Below, in pieces: positions 26,498 through 35,522 of a DNA stretch of 64,000 bases. Numbering within the stretch: the stretch's first letter is position 1; the number at the start of each line of letters is the position of its first letter. A model generated the notes under the pieces. That model was given only the letters and a program-made list of their open reading frames with translations. It did no database searches and had not been told where the DNA came from. Source of the DNA: Flavobacteriales bacterium (GTDB lineage: Bacteria > Bacteroidota > Bacteroidia > Flavobacteriales_D > Crocinitomicaceae); assembly GCA_947500875.1 (NCBI GenBank), contig CANMUN010000001.1:48538-112537 (forward strand). Reading direction: 5' to 3'. The position numbers were made by a program, and so were the translations under genes.

Positions 26498-26868
26498 AAA
26501 CGATCCTTTTTACCCTGGCCATGATGCTCGTCATGTACCAAAATGAATGCTGGAGTCAAAACGAAAGTAAGACGCCCGAAACTTGTATTTATATTCCGAA
26601 AAACCTCAGCGTGCGTTGCGACGATTACAACAAAGATTTTACCTTGGATGTTTCCGTTACTTCCCCCTGCATTATTCATAAAATGGAAGTATTTACGCGT
26701 TGGGGAACCCCTGTTTTCGCCACCACCACCGCTCCGTGGTCGTGGTACGGAGGACGGGAATCCGCCGGAGTTTACAACGTTGTGCTGACCTATTCGAAAG
26801 GACAAAATCCAGCAACGGAAGGCAAGACCATGGAAACCTTACAACAATCGGTAAATCTTATTAAATAA
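26494..26868 (+). CDS. secreted protein resembling a stand-alone gliding-motility/CHU_C-type C-terminal domain
   Basis: Signal-like N-terminus; HKMEVFTRWGTPVFATTTAPWSWYGGRESAGVYNVVLTYSKG resembles the 'NRWG..VF......W.G......GVY.Y...Y' pattern. Confidence 0.55.
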   Translation: MKTILFTLAMMLVMYQNECWSQNESKTPETCIYIPKNLSVRCDDYNKDFTLDVSVTSPCIIHKMEVFTRWGTPVFATTTAPWSWYGGRESAGVYNVVLTYSKGQNPATEGKTMETLQQSVNLIK

Positions 26869-26930
26869 AATCAAAACCTTGCCTCGATAGTTCGATGCTT
26901 TTCCTATTTTTACCTATACGTCATTTGATT

Positions 26931-27575
26931 ATGAAACCTACGGTATTTTGTATTCTCGCAGCTTCGACCTTCCTCTTTTTATCCTGCGGTGGCAACACTT
27001 CAGAGCAGGATCATTTGGAAACAACCGAAGGTCATTCCACGAAATTTGATCCAACTAATGAACCTTCGAACACAGACGATTCGAAACCTGAAACACCGCA
27101 GACGGTTGAGGAAAGGATTGCGGATATTAAACGTTGGTATGGTGAAATTCAACGTTTAAAACTGAAGAACTGTACCACGAAAAAACGGACAAAATACGAC
27201 GGTTTTAGCCCGGAATCCGAAGCCATACCCTTAGACCAGGAAGCTACAATTTGTAAAATCAATGACGAATACGAGATAATAAGTGGGACCTTTTACGGGT
27301 ATGAATCGGGGAGCATTGTGAGGCTTTATAAAAGAAAAGGAAGCATCTTTTTCGCACTTCTTGAAGGAGGAGGGGAAGGATACACCCAAGAAACAAGGTT
27401 GTATTGCGGCAAAAATGAACAGGTCATTTTGCACATGGAGCGAGAAGCAAACAACGGTGATGCCCCCAGCGGAGCACATCAAATCATTCCCGTCAACGAA
27501 AAGGATCCTGCTTTGCGCTCCTACTTAAAGGAAGAAATCAAGGAAATTGAGTGGATTTTGGGATCAAAAATCTAG
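26931..27575 (+). CDS. hypothetical lipoprotein
   Basis: MKPTVFCILAASTFLFLSCGGN lipobox; internal ATG chosen. Confidence 0.65.
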   Translation: MKPTVFCILAASTFLFLSCGGNTSEQDHLETTEGHSTKFDPTNEPSNTDDSKPETPQTVEERIADIKRWYGEIQRLKLKNCTTKKRTKYDGFSPESEAIPLDQEATICKINDEYEIISGTFYGYESGSIVRLYKRKGSIFFALLEGGGEGYTQETRLYCGKNEQVILHMEREANNGDAPSGAHQIIPVNEKDPALRSYLKEEIKEIEWILGSKI

Positions 27576-27603
27576 TTTTGAGAACCTTTCATCCCCTGCA
27601 ACC

Positions 27604-28122
27604 ATGCGTTTTATCTTAGGTGAACACGTTTCCATTTTAACCGAAACAGGGGTTTTCGTGATCATTGAGTTGGGAAACCATTCGGTCATGGTAGAGGATG
27701 AGGATGGCTTTTATCGTACCGTACCCCTTAACCTTGTGGTGAAAAGAAAGACCATTTCGAGTAGCGTAGTGAATAAAGATATTTCTGAGGTAGGCACTCG
27801 GGTAACGCGTAAAAAGAATATCCCTTCCCTCCCCAGCATTGACCTTCATGCAGAGGCCTTGGGACTCAATGCTTCGATTCCCCAAAACCTGTTGCAACTG
27901 CAAATGAATGCGTGTAAGCAATTCCTCAACGATTGCATAAAACAACGGGTTATGAAATGCCTCATCATTCATGGAGTGGGAGATGGAACCTTACGTTCAG
28001 CGGTACGGCAAATGCTTTCACAAAACAGCGGTGTTCAATACCACGACGCCAATGTTTCTCCTCGCGGGGTTGGATCCACTTTGGTAGAAATCAAAATTCA
28101 GCGTATCGCGCCCTTTCAATAA
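27604..28122 (+). CDS. Smr/MutS2-type domain protein
   Basis: C-terminal SIDLHAEAL...LNDCIKQRVMKCLIIHGVGDGTLRSAVRQML...GVGSTLVEIK (Smr domain motifs DLH and HGxGxG). Confidence 0.85.
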   Translation: MRFILGEHVSILTETGVFVIIELGNHSVMVEDEDGFYRTVPLNLVVKRKTISSSVVNKDISEVGTRVTRKKNIPSLPSIDLHAEALGLNASIPQNLLQLQMNACKQFLNDCIKQRVMKCLIIHGVGDGTLRSAVRQMLSQNSGVQYHDANVSPRGVGSTLVEIKIQRIAPFQ

Positions 28123-30308
28123 GATTTTACCGCTCCTTTCTGTCCCTGAGGAATATCAAAAATCCAATCGTAATAACCAACAAAGTGACTTCCTGAGAAG
28201 CCCATTTTCCGTTCATACGAATTGGGAAACGTCAAACGGAACTCACTTGGCAACCCCTTAACACCGGTTTGCGGCGCAACTCCATCTTGTAAACATGCCG
28301 CCTGATGCAACGGTCCAAAAGCAAAACAACCGTATTGATAAATTTCATCCCATTGGTTTTGATGTATTTTACCCGCTTGGGCGTTTTCTGGAGCAATGAT
28401 GTAAAACGCTTTATACCGACATTGTGAACCTATGGCGTCAATCATTCCCAGTGCATAGGCATACCCCATGCTGTGTGCCACAAAAAAGAGGGTGTCGTTT
28501 TTACCGTACTCGGGAACCTCGTTGAGCAATTGAAGCAGATTTATGCCCGCTATTTTACCGTTTTTTCGCCGCTTATTAAATCCTGCGTTATTCGATTTAA
28601 AGGGCAACTTGGATAAGGTACGGTGTTTACTTCCCGATTCCATGAAATACTCGCAACGGTGCTCCTTACCACAGGGTTTAGGGTAAGTGGCTGTCGTTTG
28701 TACAAAATTTAGGATGGAACGATGGTTGGATGTTGCAACCGAGTGATGACCATCGGCATAATACACCTCGTTGGGTTTAATTCGTTCTATGAATTGCAGG
28801 TCGAAACCTCCCCAAGGACGCCAATAATTGAAGCGGTCATGGGTGTAGCAGATGTTTTTTGAATCCGCAAACTCTAAACCGTTTTTTTTAACACTTGCTA
28901 ATGCAGCTTCGGAGGATCCACTCGTAGATACGGGACGATAACCGTTGACAAAGACTAAAATTCGTTTACCCACATCAGGCTGCTTGAATTTATGGGTAAT
29001 ATCCTCCATGGAATAATTGAAAACGGAGGTCTTTAGATAGGCACCCTTGGAATCATGGATAACATAAACCAACAAATGCGTTTGTGCCTCCTCCCGATAA
29101 TTCTTCCAACGCAAAACGTTGGAATCATGGGTAAATTTTACGGTATGATGTTGGCCTGAGGAATCCAGAACGACCTTAAAATAGAGTACTTTTTTCATGC
29201 GCCTCATCTTCCAACGCTGATTGTCCTTAATGTAGACCTCCCAGTAAAGGCGGTTAGAGGCTTGATCAATCACACCCGTACTGTTGTTAAGGTGGTTTAT
29301 GAAATCGGACCTCGAAATGTTCCCTAAAGGAGCATAGTTGGATGCAACAAAAAACCAACGTTTGTAGAAAGAATCTGTGGTCCAAAACACTAAATAACCA
29401 ATGATGAAAAAAAGAACCCACAGTAAAAACCGCAAAAATCGAAAGGCCCAACGCTTGCTAACGTGAAGCACGGAATCCACCCGTTCATTGACTTTTTTAC
29501 GAAAAACAAGCATGATGAAGAACGCCACCAATACCAAGGCTACATGAACCGGAGCAACAAAGCGGTTGGTGCGAACATAAAACGGACGTATCCAATAATT
29601 ATCCACGGCTAAGTTGACCTTTCCGAAATTTCGCTTGTAAGGTAACCGGATACCTTGGTTCAGATACAACGATCCGTCCGAATTTTTCTCCCAAAAAGCG
29701 TAGGCAACGAGACCATTCGTGGAGGCAATGTTCTCGACATCGTCGTGGAACGGATGGTTCCTTTCGGTATCGATGGATAGGGAATCCCACTGAGCAACTT
29801 GAAGCACCAAAGAGTCCATGGGTTGTTCCATGCGCGCACCTCTCGAAGCAGCGTAGATTCGAAACATCACTTCCCCGAGATTCATGCGGGATTGACCACC
29901 GATGAAATACAGGTTTTTTCCCGGTAAAAAGAAGGAACCTGAGGTATCTTGAGTAATAAAAAAATAATAGTCAATCCCCTGCTTTTTGTGTGAATTATTG
30001 AAAAATGCGTCGCGGTATTTGCGCATCGCAGTGGAATAATAAGGCATGCTGCTCCCCCATTGAATTGTTGGAAGTTTTCCAGCCAAGGGGTGCGTATAAT
30101 AATCCAAGGAAATTTTGGTGTTCAAGTTCTTGAATACGTCGGTAAGTACGGCGGCATCCGTTTTCTTTATCGACCACGAAGGATGGGTAAAAACGGCATG
30201 AAAACGCACATTCTTCTGCGACCAAAGCGTGGAAGAAAGTACGCAAATAAAAAATAAGAGGGAGAATTTACAAGTGTAAGAACGCCTTTTTAGATAATAA
30301 TTCTTCAT
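28116..30308 (-). CDS. large membrane protein with C-terminal alpha/beta-hydrolase-like domain, function unknown
   Basis: Signal/TM segments ([47 protein letters not shown]) and C-terminal LVFVNGYRP...[20 protein letters not shown] (GxSxG-like elbow AHSMG). Confidence 0.65.
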   Translation of the reverse strand: MKNYYLKRRSYTCKFSLLFFICVLSSTLWSQKNVRFHAVFTHPSWSIKKTDAAVLTDVFKNLNTKISLDYYTHPLAGKLPTIQWGSSMPYYSTAMRKYRDAFFNNSHKKQGIDYYFFITQDTSGSFFLPGKNLYFIGGQSRMNLGEVMFRIYAASRGARMEQPMDSLVLQVAQWDSLSIDTERNHPFHDDVENIASTNGLVAYAFWEKNSDGSLYLNQGIRLPYKRNFGKVNLAVDNYWIRPFYVRTNRFVAPVHVALVLVAFFIMLVFRKKVNERVDSVLHVSKRWAFRFLRFLLWVLFFIIGYLVFWTTDSFYKRWFFVASNYAPLGNISRSDFINHLNNSTGVIDQASNRLYWEVYIKDNQRWKMRRMKKVLYFKVVLDSSGQHHTVKFTHDSNVLRWKNYREEAQTHLLVYVIHDSKGAYLKTSVFNYSMEDITHKFKQPDVGKRILVFVNGYRPVSTSGSSEAALASVKKNGLEFADSKNICYTHDRFNYWRPWGGFDLQFIERIKPNEVYYADGHHSVATSNHRSILNFVQTTATYPKPCGKEHRCEYFMESGSKHRTLSKLPFKSNNAGFNKRRKNGKIAGINLLQLLNEVPEYGKNDTLFFVAHSMGYAYALGMIDAIGSQCRYKAFYIIAPENAQAGKIHQNQWDEIYQYGCFAFGPLHQAACLQDGVAPQTGVKGLPSEFRLTFPNSYERKMGFSGSHFVGYYDWIFDIPQGQKGAVKSY

Positions 30309-30615
30309 TGGTTTCACGGTAGTTTGGATCATCTACGCAACAATCCACCGGACAAACGGCGGCACACTGCGGTTCGTCATGGAAACCAACGCATTCTGTG
30401 CATTTGTTATGAGTAATGTAATAAACATCCATGCTGACCGGTGCTTGAGCTAAATTGGCATCCACCAGTTCTCCGCTCGGTGCTGTAACTTTTCCTGTCA
30501 AGGAAGTACCGTCCTGGTATTTCCATTCCGCTCCTCCCTCGTAAATCGCATTGTTGGGGCACTCGGGCTCGCAGGCTCCACAGTTAATGCACTCGTCGGT
30601 TATCATAATTGCCAT
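30268..30615 (-). CDS. 4Fe-4S dicluster ferredoxin
   Basis: [25 protein letters not shown]...[25 protein letters not shown]: two CxxCxxC-type cluster motifs. Confidence 0.92.
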   Translation of the reverse strand: MAIMITDECINCGACEPECPNNAIYEGGAEWKYQDGTSLTGKVTAPSGELVDANLAQAPVSMDVYYITHNKCTECVGFHDEPQCAAVCPVDCCVDDPNYRETNEELLSKKAFLHL

Positions 30616-30692
30616 AACGCTCCAAAATTTCTGCAAAGATAATGCAGGTGAATCAATTATTGAAAAAAACAATGTCTTAACAAACTTTCATC

Positions 30693-30700
30693 TACTTTTG
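30693..30700 (+). promoter_or_regulatory. TActTTTG -7 box, 4 nt before the acyl-CoA reductase ATG
   Basis: tactTTTGttgcATGGAG. Confidence 0.55.
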
Positions 30701-30704
30701 TTGC

Positions 30705-31748
30705 ATGGAGCGCGCGGAGATCATACATCATTTGTCCTTATTGGGGGAAATGGTATCGGAATTTGGCCATTCCAGCATGCCAACATCGGGGAACTTCTCG
30801 CATCAAATCCTCCAGAAAATTGAGCACACCGTCCAGACTGAAATTTACAGAAACGGTTGGTTTAACGAGGCCAATGTGCGCAATGCCTTTGCTGGTATCG
30901 GTACCTGGTTGAGGCAAGATGTACTCGAAGAATTCACGAAAGCGCATCCTTACTTTCGATTTGAAAAGCATGTCAGCCTTATTTTAGCGGGCAATCTTCC
31001 CTTGGTTGGATTTCACGATGTATTTTGCAGCCTTTTGATGGGATGCAAACTGCAGGTAAAAATGAGTTCAGATGATCAACATTTACTTCCACTGCTGTGC
31101 CAAGCCCTTGCGGAAATTGATTCAAGGTATCTCGAGATCATCGAGTTAAATCCGATAAAACTGTCCGGTCATCACGCAGTAATTGGTACGGGAAGCGACT
31201 CAACGTTGCTCCATTTTCAATCCTTTTTCAAAGATATACCTCACCTACTCCGGGGAAATCGAACGTCGATCGGCGTACTTGACGGTACCGAGACGGCGAG
31301 GGAACTCAACGAACTGGGCAAAGATGTTTTCGATTATTTTGGCAGAGGTTGCAGAAGCGTAACGCATTTAATGGTTCCTGAAAACTTCAACATGGACCAC
31401 TTTTTTTCTGCGATATTACCGTATGAAGAAGTTCTGCAGAACAAAAAATATGGTAACAACTACGAATACCACCGTGCGGTCTTTTTACTAAGCCAACAAA
31501 GCCTTTTGGACAACGGGTTTCTGCTCTTAAAAGAAACTTCTGAATTGCATGCCCCCATTGCCATGCTGTACTTTCATCGCTATGCTCACCAGGCGGAGGT
31601 CGACCAATACCTTTCCATGCACCGCGATAAAATCCAATGCGTCCTGGGGAATGGATATCTTCCCTTTGGGTCAGCACAACGTCCTCGAATTAATGACTTT
31701 GCCGATAATGTCAATACCCTTGAGTGGCTCTCGAACGCACTGAATTAA
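30705..31748 (+). CDS. acyl-CoA reductase (LuxC-like)
   Basis: RFEKHVSLILAGNLPLVGFHDVFCSLLMGCKLQVKMSSDDQHLLP...FGRGCRSVTHLMVPE...YGNNYEYHRAVFLL. Confidence 0.85.
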   Translation: MERAEIIHHLSLLGEMVSEFGHSSMPTSGNFSHQILQKIEHTVQTEIYRNGWFNEANVRNAFAGIGTWLRQDVLEEFTKAHPYFRFEKHVSLILAGNLPLVGFHDVFCSLLMGCKLQVKMSSDDQHLLPLLCQALAEIDSRYLEIIELNPIKLSGHHAVIGTGSDSTLLHFQSFFKDIPHLLRGNRTSIGVLDGTETARELNELGKDVFDYFGRGCRSVTHLMVPENFNMDHFFSAILPYEEVLQNKKYGNNYEYHRAVFLLSQQSLLDNGFLLLKETSELHAPIAMLYFHRYAHQAEVDQYLSMHRDKIQCVLGNGYLPFGSAQRPRINDFADNVNTLEWLSNALN

Positions 31749-31759
31749 CAAGGATTTTA

Positions 31760-31767
31760 TACTTTTG
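31760..31767 (+). promoter_or_regulatory. TActTTTG -7 box, 6 nt before the map ATG
   Basis: tactTTTGcacgctATGGGA. Confidence 0.55.
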
Positions 31768-31773
31768 CACGCT

Positions 31774-32565
31774 ATGGGAATTTTTGGTCAAGGAATCATC
31801 TATAAAACAACCGCGGAAATTGAGATCATGCGGGAGGCAGCCTTGGTGGTAAGCCGTACCTTGGGTTTGGTCGCCAAGCATCTCAAACCGGGAGTTACTC
31901 CAGCGGAACTGGACCGATTGGCGGAGGAATACATCCAAAGTCAAGGGGCCATTTCAGGTTTCAAAGGGCTTTACGGTTGTCCTAGTACGCTTTTAATTTC
32001 GGTTAATGAACAAGTGGTCCACGGATTACCTACCGATACGCCCATTCGAGAAGGGGATATTGTTTCTGTGGATTGCGGGGCCGTTTACAAAGGGTATTAC
32101 GGTGATCATGCCTATACGTTTGAAGTCGGTGAGGTTAGTCCAGAAAAAAAGAAATTGTGCATGGTTACCAAAGAATGCTTGTATTTGGGGATTGATGCGT
32201 GCAACACAGCCAACCGCATTGAGGATATCGGTTATGCAATACAACAACATGCTGAAGCGAACGGTTTTGGCGTTGTACGAGATTTGGTGGGACATGGATT
32301 GGGTAAAAAACTGCACGAAGAACCCCAAGTGCCAAATTATGGAAGACGGGGTCAGGGGAAACGCATTCAAAATGGACTTACCATTGCCATCGAGCCCATG
32401 ATCAACATGGGCACTTGGAAGGTCAAAACCCTGCCCGATGAATGGACGATTGTAACGGAAGATGGCCTTCCAAGCGCGCATTTTGAACACGATGTAGCCG
32501 TAATTGATGGTAAGGCAGAAATACTGTCCACCTTTGATTACATCTACGAAGCCCTTAAACTTTAA
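31774..32565 (+). CDS. map: type I methionyl aminopeptidase
   Basis: EIEIMREAALVVSRTLG...YGCPSTLLISVNEQVVHGLP...VSVDCGAVYKGYYGDHAYTF...VGHGLGKKLHEEPQVPNYG...IAIEPMIN; start set to ATG at 31774 instead of the TTG ORF start inside the -7 box. Confidence 0.94.
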   Translation: MGIFGQGIIYKTTAEIEIMREAALVVSRTLGLVAKHLKPGVTPAELDRLAEEYIQSQGAISGFKGLYGCPSTLLISVNEQVVHGLPTDTPIREGDIVSVDCGAVYKGYYGDHAYTFEVGEVSPEKKKLCMVTKECLYLGIDACNTANRIEDIGYAIQQHAEANGFGVVRDLVGHGLGKKLHEEPQVPNYGRRGQGKRIQNGLTIAIEPMINMGTWKVKTLPDEWTIVTEDGLPSAHFEHDVAVIDGKAEILSTFDYIYEALKL

Positions 32566-33120
32566 ATGGAACGGTCAGTAAAAACTTCCCTGATCGGATT
32601 TTTAGTCGCTGCCTTATTTAGCGTATTGTTTTTCTTGGAGTCGGGGGTCGTGATTGTTCCATATCCACTCTTCAGTTTTATAGTGCTTGCAGTTCTCATT
32701 GCGATGATGATTCAGGATAAAACAAACGCCCAAAAACTGTTGCCGCTTTTGATGTTAGGATTCGTTCGATGTTTAAATAATCCGCTGATCTATACCTTTT
32801 TCATGACCGAAACAAGTTACGAAAGTTTAACAAAAGGATTCTACTTTGATATCCTGGGAGTATTCGAGTTGCTGGCGGTTTTTGGGGTGTTAGGGTTTAC
32901 GCTTCAATGGAAAGACCTAAACCAAAAAATTCTACTCATAAGCTTGAGTATTCTTTTTATTGGATTACAAGCATTTCCCAACACCCTGCTTCCTTCGCTG
33001 TTTATGGGTGTTTTTTTTACCGGTTTAATCGTATTAAAAATTGAACATCCAAGTAGACCGGCATTGGCCCTCATTGCAGTTTTCGATGTGCTAACGTCGT
33101 ACGATATATTATTGAACTAA
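32566..33120 (+). CDS. hypothetical multi-pass membrane protein
   Basis: Several hydrophobic segments; begins immediately after the map stop codon. Confidence 0.6.
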   Translation: MERSVKTSLIGFLVAALFSVLFFLESGVVIVPYPLFSFIVLAVLIAMMIQDKTNAQKLLPLLMLGFVRCLNNPLIYTFFMTETSYESLTKGFYFDILGVFELLAVFGVLGFTLQWKDLNQKILLISLSILFIGLQAFPNTLLPSLFMGVFFTGLIVLKIEHPSRPALALIAVFDVLTSYDILLN

Positions 33121-33132
33121 AGCGAAAATTAT

Positions 33133-33684
33133 CTAGAATGATCGAACCGCACGAACCAGGGTCTTACTGGTTTTATCGTAATAATTCGTGGGTTTGGAAT
33201 CGTAAAAACTGAAAAACCATGCTGAAGCTGCATTGGATTGGGTGGAAGACCAGTACAGATTCATTTCAATTTCATCAGAACCCGCTACGGCATCTAAGGC
33301 CCTTTCAACCGCGAACAAATTCGTATTAATCGTTTGTAACTCATAAATGGCAGGAAGGTACCAATCATCATATCCTCCACCCGCATAGTTATCGCATAAA
33401 CCCGCAGCCTTGGTGGTATCACGGGTGGCCATTAAAATAGCCTGCGTATTGGATTGACCGTCCCAAGTGCTGGCACAATTTTCCACATCCTTATCCTTGG
33501 GCCCCCATTCCACTTCACGGCTTAAATTCTTCAATGAAACCACTAATCCGTGTTCTTTCCCGGTTGAATCCTGGTATAGGTAGTAAATGATGCCTCCTTC
33601 TGCATGTTCACCGATGTAATGGGACTTTTGACCAATAACGACAAAAGCAAACCCCGTCAGGATTAAAGTTGATAGTAGTTTCAC
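33133..33684 (-). CDS. DUF1566-like secreted protein
   Basis: GGIIYYLYQDSTGKEHGLVVSLKNLSREVEWG...GGGYDDWYLPAIYELQTINTN...YWSSTQSNAASAWFFSFYD; GTG start at 33684 gives a signal peptide (VKLLSTLILTGFAFVVIGQ). Confidence 0.65.
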   Translation of the reverse strand: MKLLSTLILTGFAFVVIGQKSHYIGEHAEGGIIYYLYQDSTGKEHGLVVSLKNLSREVEWGPKDKDVENCASTWDGQSNTQAILMATRDTTKAAGLCDNYAGGGYDDWYLPAIYELQTINTNLFAVERALDAVAGSDEIEMNLYWSSTQSNAASAWFFSFYDSKPTNYYDKTSKTLVRAVRSF

Positions 33685-33730
33685 AGCGTTTATTTGCAGG
33701 TAAGGTACGAAAATAGCTCGGAAAATCTCC

Positions 33731-35128
33731 TCATTGCAGAAGATAAATGAAATAATCCCGGTTTTGAAAAATGCAGCTACCATCAAATTTCAAAGGGTTA
33801 GTGTGTCGGTTCAAGATCAAGTAGCGGCATCCTTGCTTTTTTAAACCTCGGATAAAAGTTTTATTCTGGATAGCATCATCGTTCAGATTCCAGCCTTTCC
33901 GATCCATAAGGTAGAGTTCCAAAGGATTGCTGTTGCCATTAATGGCCACTAGTGCATTTTTAGGAATAAATTTATCCGCGAGCGAATTCAGTCTTACCTT
34001 ATACGCTTCTCCCTTATTATACCGAAAATCGTGGGATTGATTTGCTACCGATTCTACCGCAATCAAGAACATCATAACGGTTCCGAATTTCCGCATTTCA
34101 ACCAAAGCATACGCCCCACAGATGGCCAAAACAGGAACCATGGGTAAAAGGTAATATTCATGGGTCAAAAAGATTTCGCCGGACTTCAAGGCATAGGCCA
34201 AAAAAAGCAGCAAAAAAACCGGCAAAGCAACCCGGACAGCCATATCCACTTCGAGGCGAATTACTTTCCAAACGCCAACGAGCAGCAGTCCAAAGGCCAA
34301 ATAACTGAAAAACGGATGGAACATAAGATGCTTTATCAAGGCGACGGGTTCGTTCATCATGGCCCGAGCGCCTTCCAGGAAACTTCCTCCAGTATTGTAC
34401 CAATTCCCATAGTTCTCCGCCAAGGTTGGATTCCACACAAAATACCAAAACATTGCAGGTAAGGTGGAAATCCAAGGAAGGATGAACAGCCCCGCTTTTT
34501 TCGGTTTATTGCGAAAGTGCAGATAGGCAAATACGCCGACCGCCACTAATGGAAGAACAGAAATTTTCAGCAAAATCCCCAAGGACAAAGCAGCGAAGGA
34601 AACGACGATATCTTTCCATTTTCCGTACCTCAACGCCTCAAAAAAGTAGTAGGTTCCTATGATGTAAACCGCCAGGGCCGCCGTGTCAGGCATCACTTTT
34701 CGGCTGTACATGAAATAGCACGAAACTCCCAACAACAAGGTTGCATAAAAAGCCTGTTTTTTCGGGGTAAACCTCATTAATAACGCATAAAAATATCCAA
34801 GTCCTATCGTGGATATTAACACATTTAGTATTCGGCCAATTCCCGGATGAAATCCAAATAAGAGGCTCAGCTTCCCTTGGACGTAATACAGCAAGGGGAA
34901 CTCCATACCAATGACGCCCGAACCTCCGTTGGTTTCATCCACCATTGGGTAAAAAAACGAAGTATTTCCCTCGAAATAATTGCGAGCAACCATTAAGCCT
35001 GTCGCTTGACGCCAACTGTGAGCAGCTTCAATCGGAGGGTTCCATATTCCAATGAGATGCACCAGAAAAAACAAGGCGATCCAAAAGGAAATGTTTCCAA
35101 AAATCTTACGCCACCCAGGTAAGTTCAA
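33731..35128 (-). CDS. GT39-like integral membrane glycosyltransferase (dolichyl-P-mannose mannosyltransferase family)
   Basis: Multi-TM protein with HSWRQATGLMVARNYFEG and EFPLLYYVQGKLSLLFGFHPGIGRILNVLIS. Confidence 0.75.
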   Translation of the reverse strand: MNLPGWRKIFGNISFWIALFFLVHLIGIWNPPIEAAHSWRQATGLMVARNYFEGNTSFFYPMVDETNGGSGVIGMEFPLLYYVQGKLSLLFGFHPGIGRILNVLISTIGLGYFYALLMRFTPKKQAFYATLLLGVSCYFMYSRKVMPDTAALAVYIIGTYYFFEALRYGKWKDIVVSFAALSLGILLKISVLPLVAVGVFAYLHFRNKPKKAGLFILPWISTLPAMFWYFVWNPTLAENYGNWYNTGGSFLEGARAMMNEPVALIKHLMFHPFFSYLAFGLLLVGVWKVIRLEVDMAVRVALPVFLLLFLAYALKSGEIFLTHEYYLLPMVPVLAICGAYALVEMRKFGTVMMFLIAVESVANQSHDFRYNKGEAYKVRLNSLADKFIPKNALVAINGNSNPLELYLMDRKGWNLNDDAIQNKTFIRGLKKQGCRYLILNRHTNPLKFDGSCIFQNRDYFIYLLQ

Positions 35129-35522
35129 GGTATTTTTTGAAATGGTTCAAAATGGCTTGCCAGCCTTGCTGTTGCAACGCTTCTGAATTTTGCTGTTCTG
35201 GTTGAAATTCCCAAGTAATCGAAATATCTTCCGCTGTTTGGAGGAACGTCACCACTACCAAACGGCCATCTTCCAGGGTGTATTTCAAGCTTTGAAATTC
35301 ATTTACTTCGGTAAACGTAGCCTTGAAATCAAATCCAAAGGATTGGTCTTTGGCCTCCATTCGAAGGTTGAACGCCCCCCCTACCCTGCAATCCATTTCG
35401 GCGCTAGGGCAACACCAATCGTCCGAAGCAAAATACCATTGCACAATGTGCTGAGGGTTAATCCAAGCGTCCCATACCACAGCAATTGAAGCATTTTTCA
35501 CCAAAGTTGTTACAGCAATCAT
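35106..35522 (-). CDS. SRPBCC/AHSA1 domain protein
   Basis: VWDAWINPQHIVQWYFASDDWCCPSAEMDCRVGGAFNLRMEAKDQ...FDFKATFTEV...WQAILNHFKKYLE. Confidence 0.85.
   Translation of the reverse strand: MIAVTTLVKNASIAVVWDAWINPQHIVQWYFASDDWCCPSAEMDCRVGGAFNLRMEAKDQSFGFDFKATFTEVNEFQSLKYTLEDGRLVVVTFLQTAEDISITWEFQPEQQNSEALQQQGWQAILNHFKKYLELTWVA

Noticed and set aside
32026-32490. 154-aa minus-strand ORF antisense to map
   Set aside because: Antisense to a clear methionine aminopeptidase; no independent start signals.
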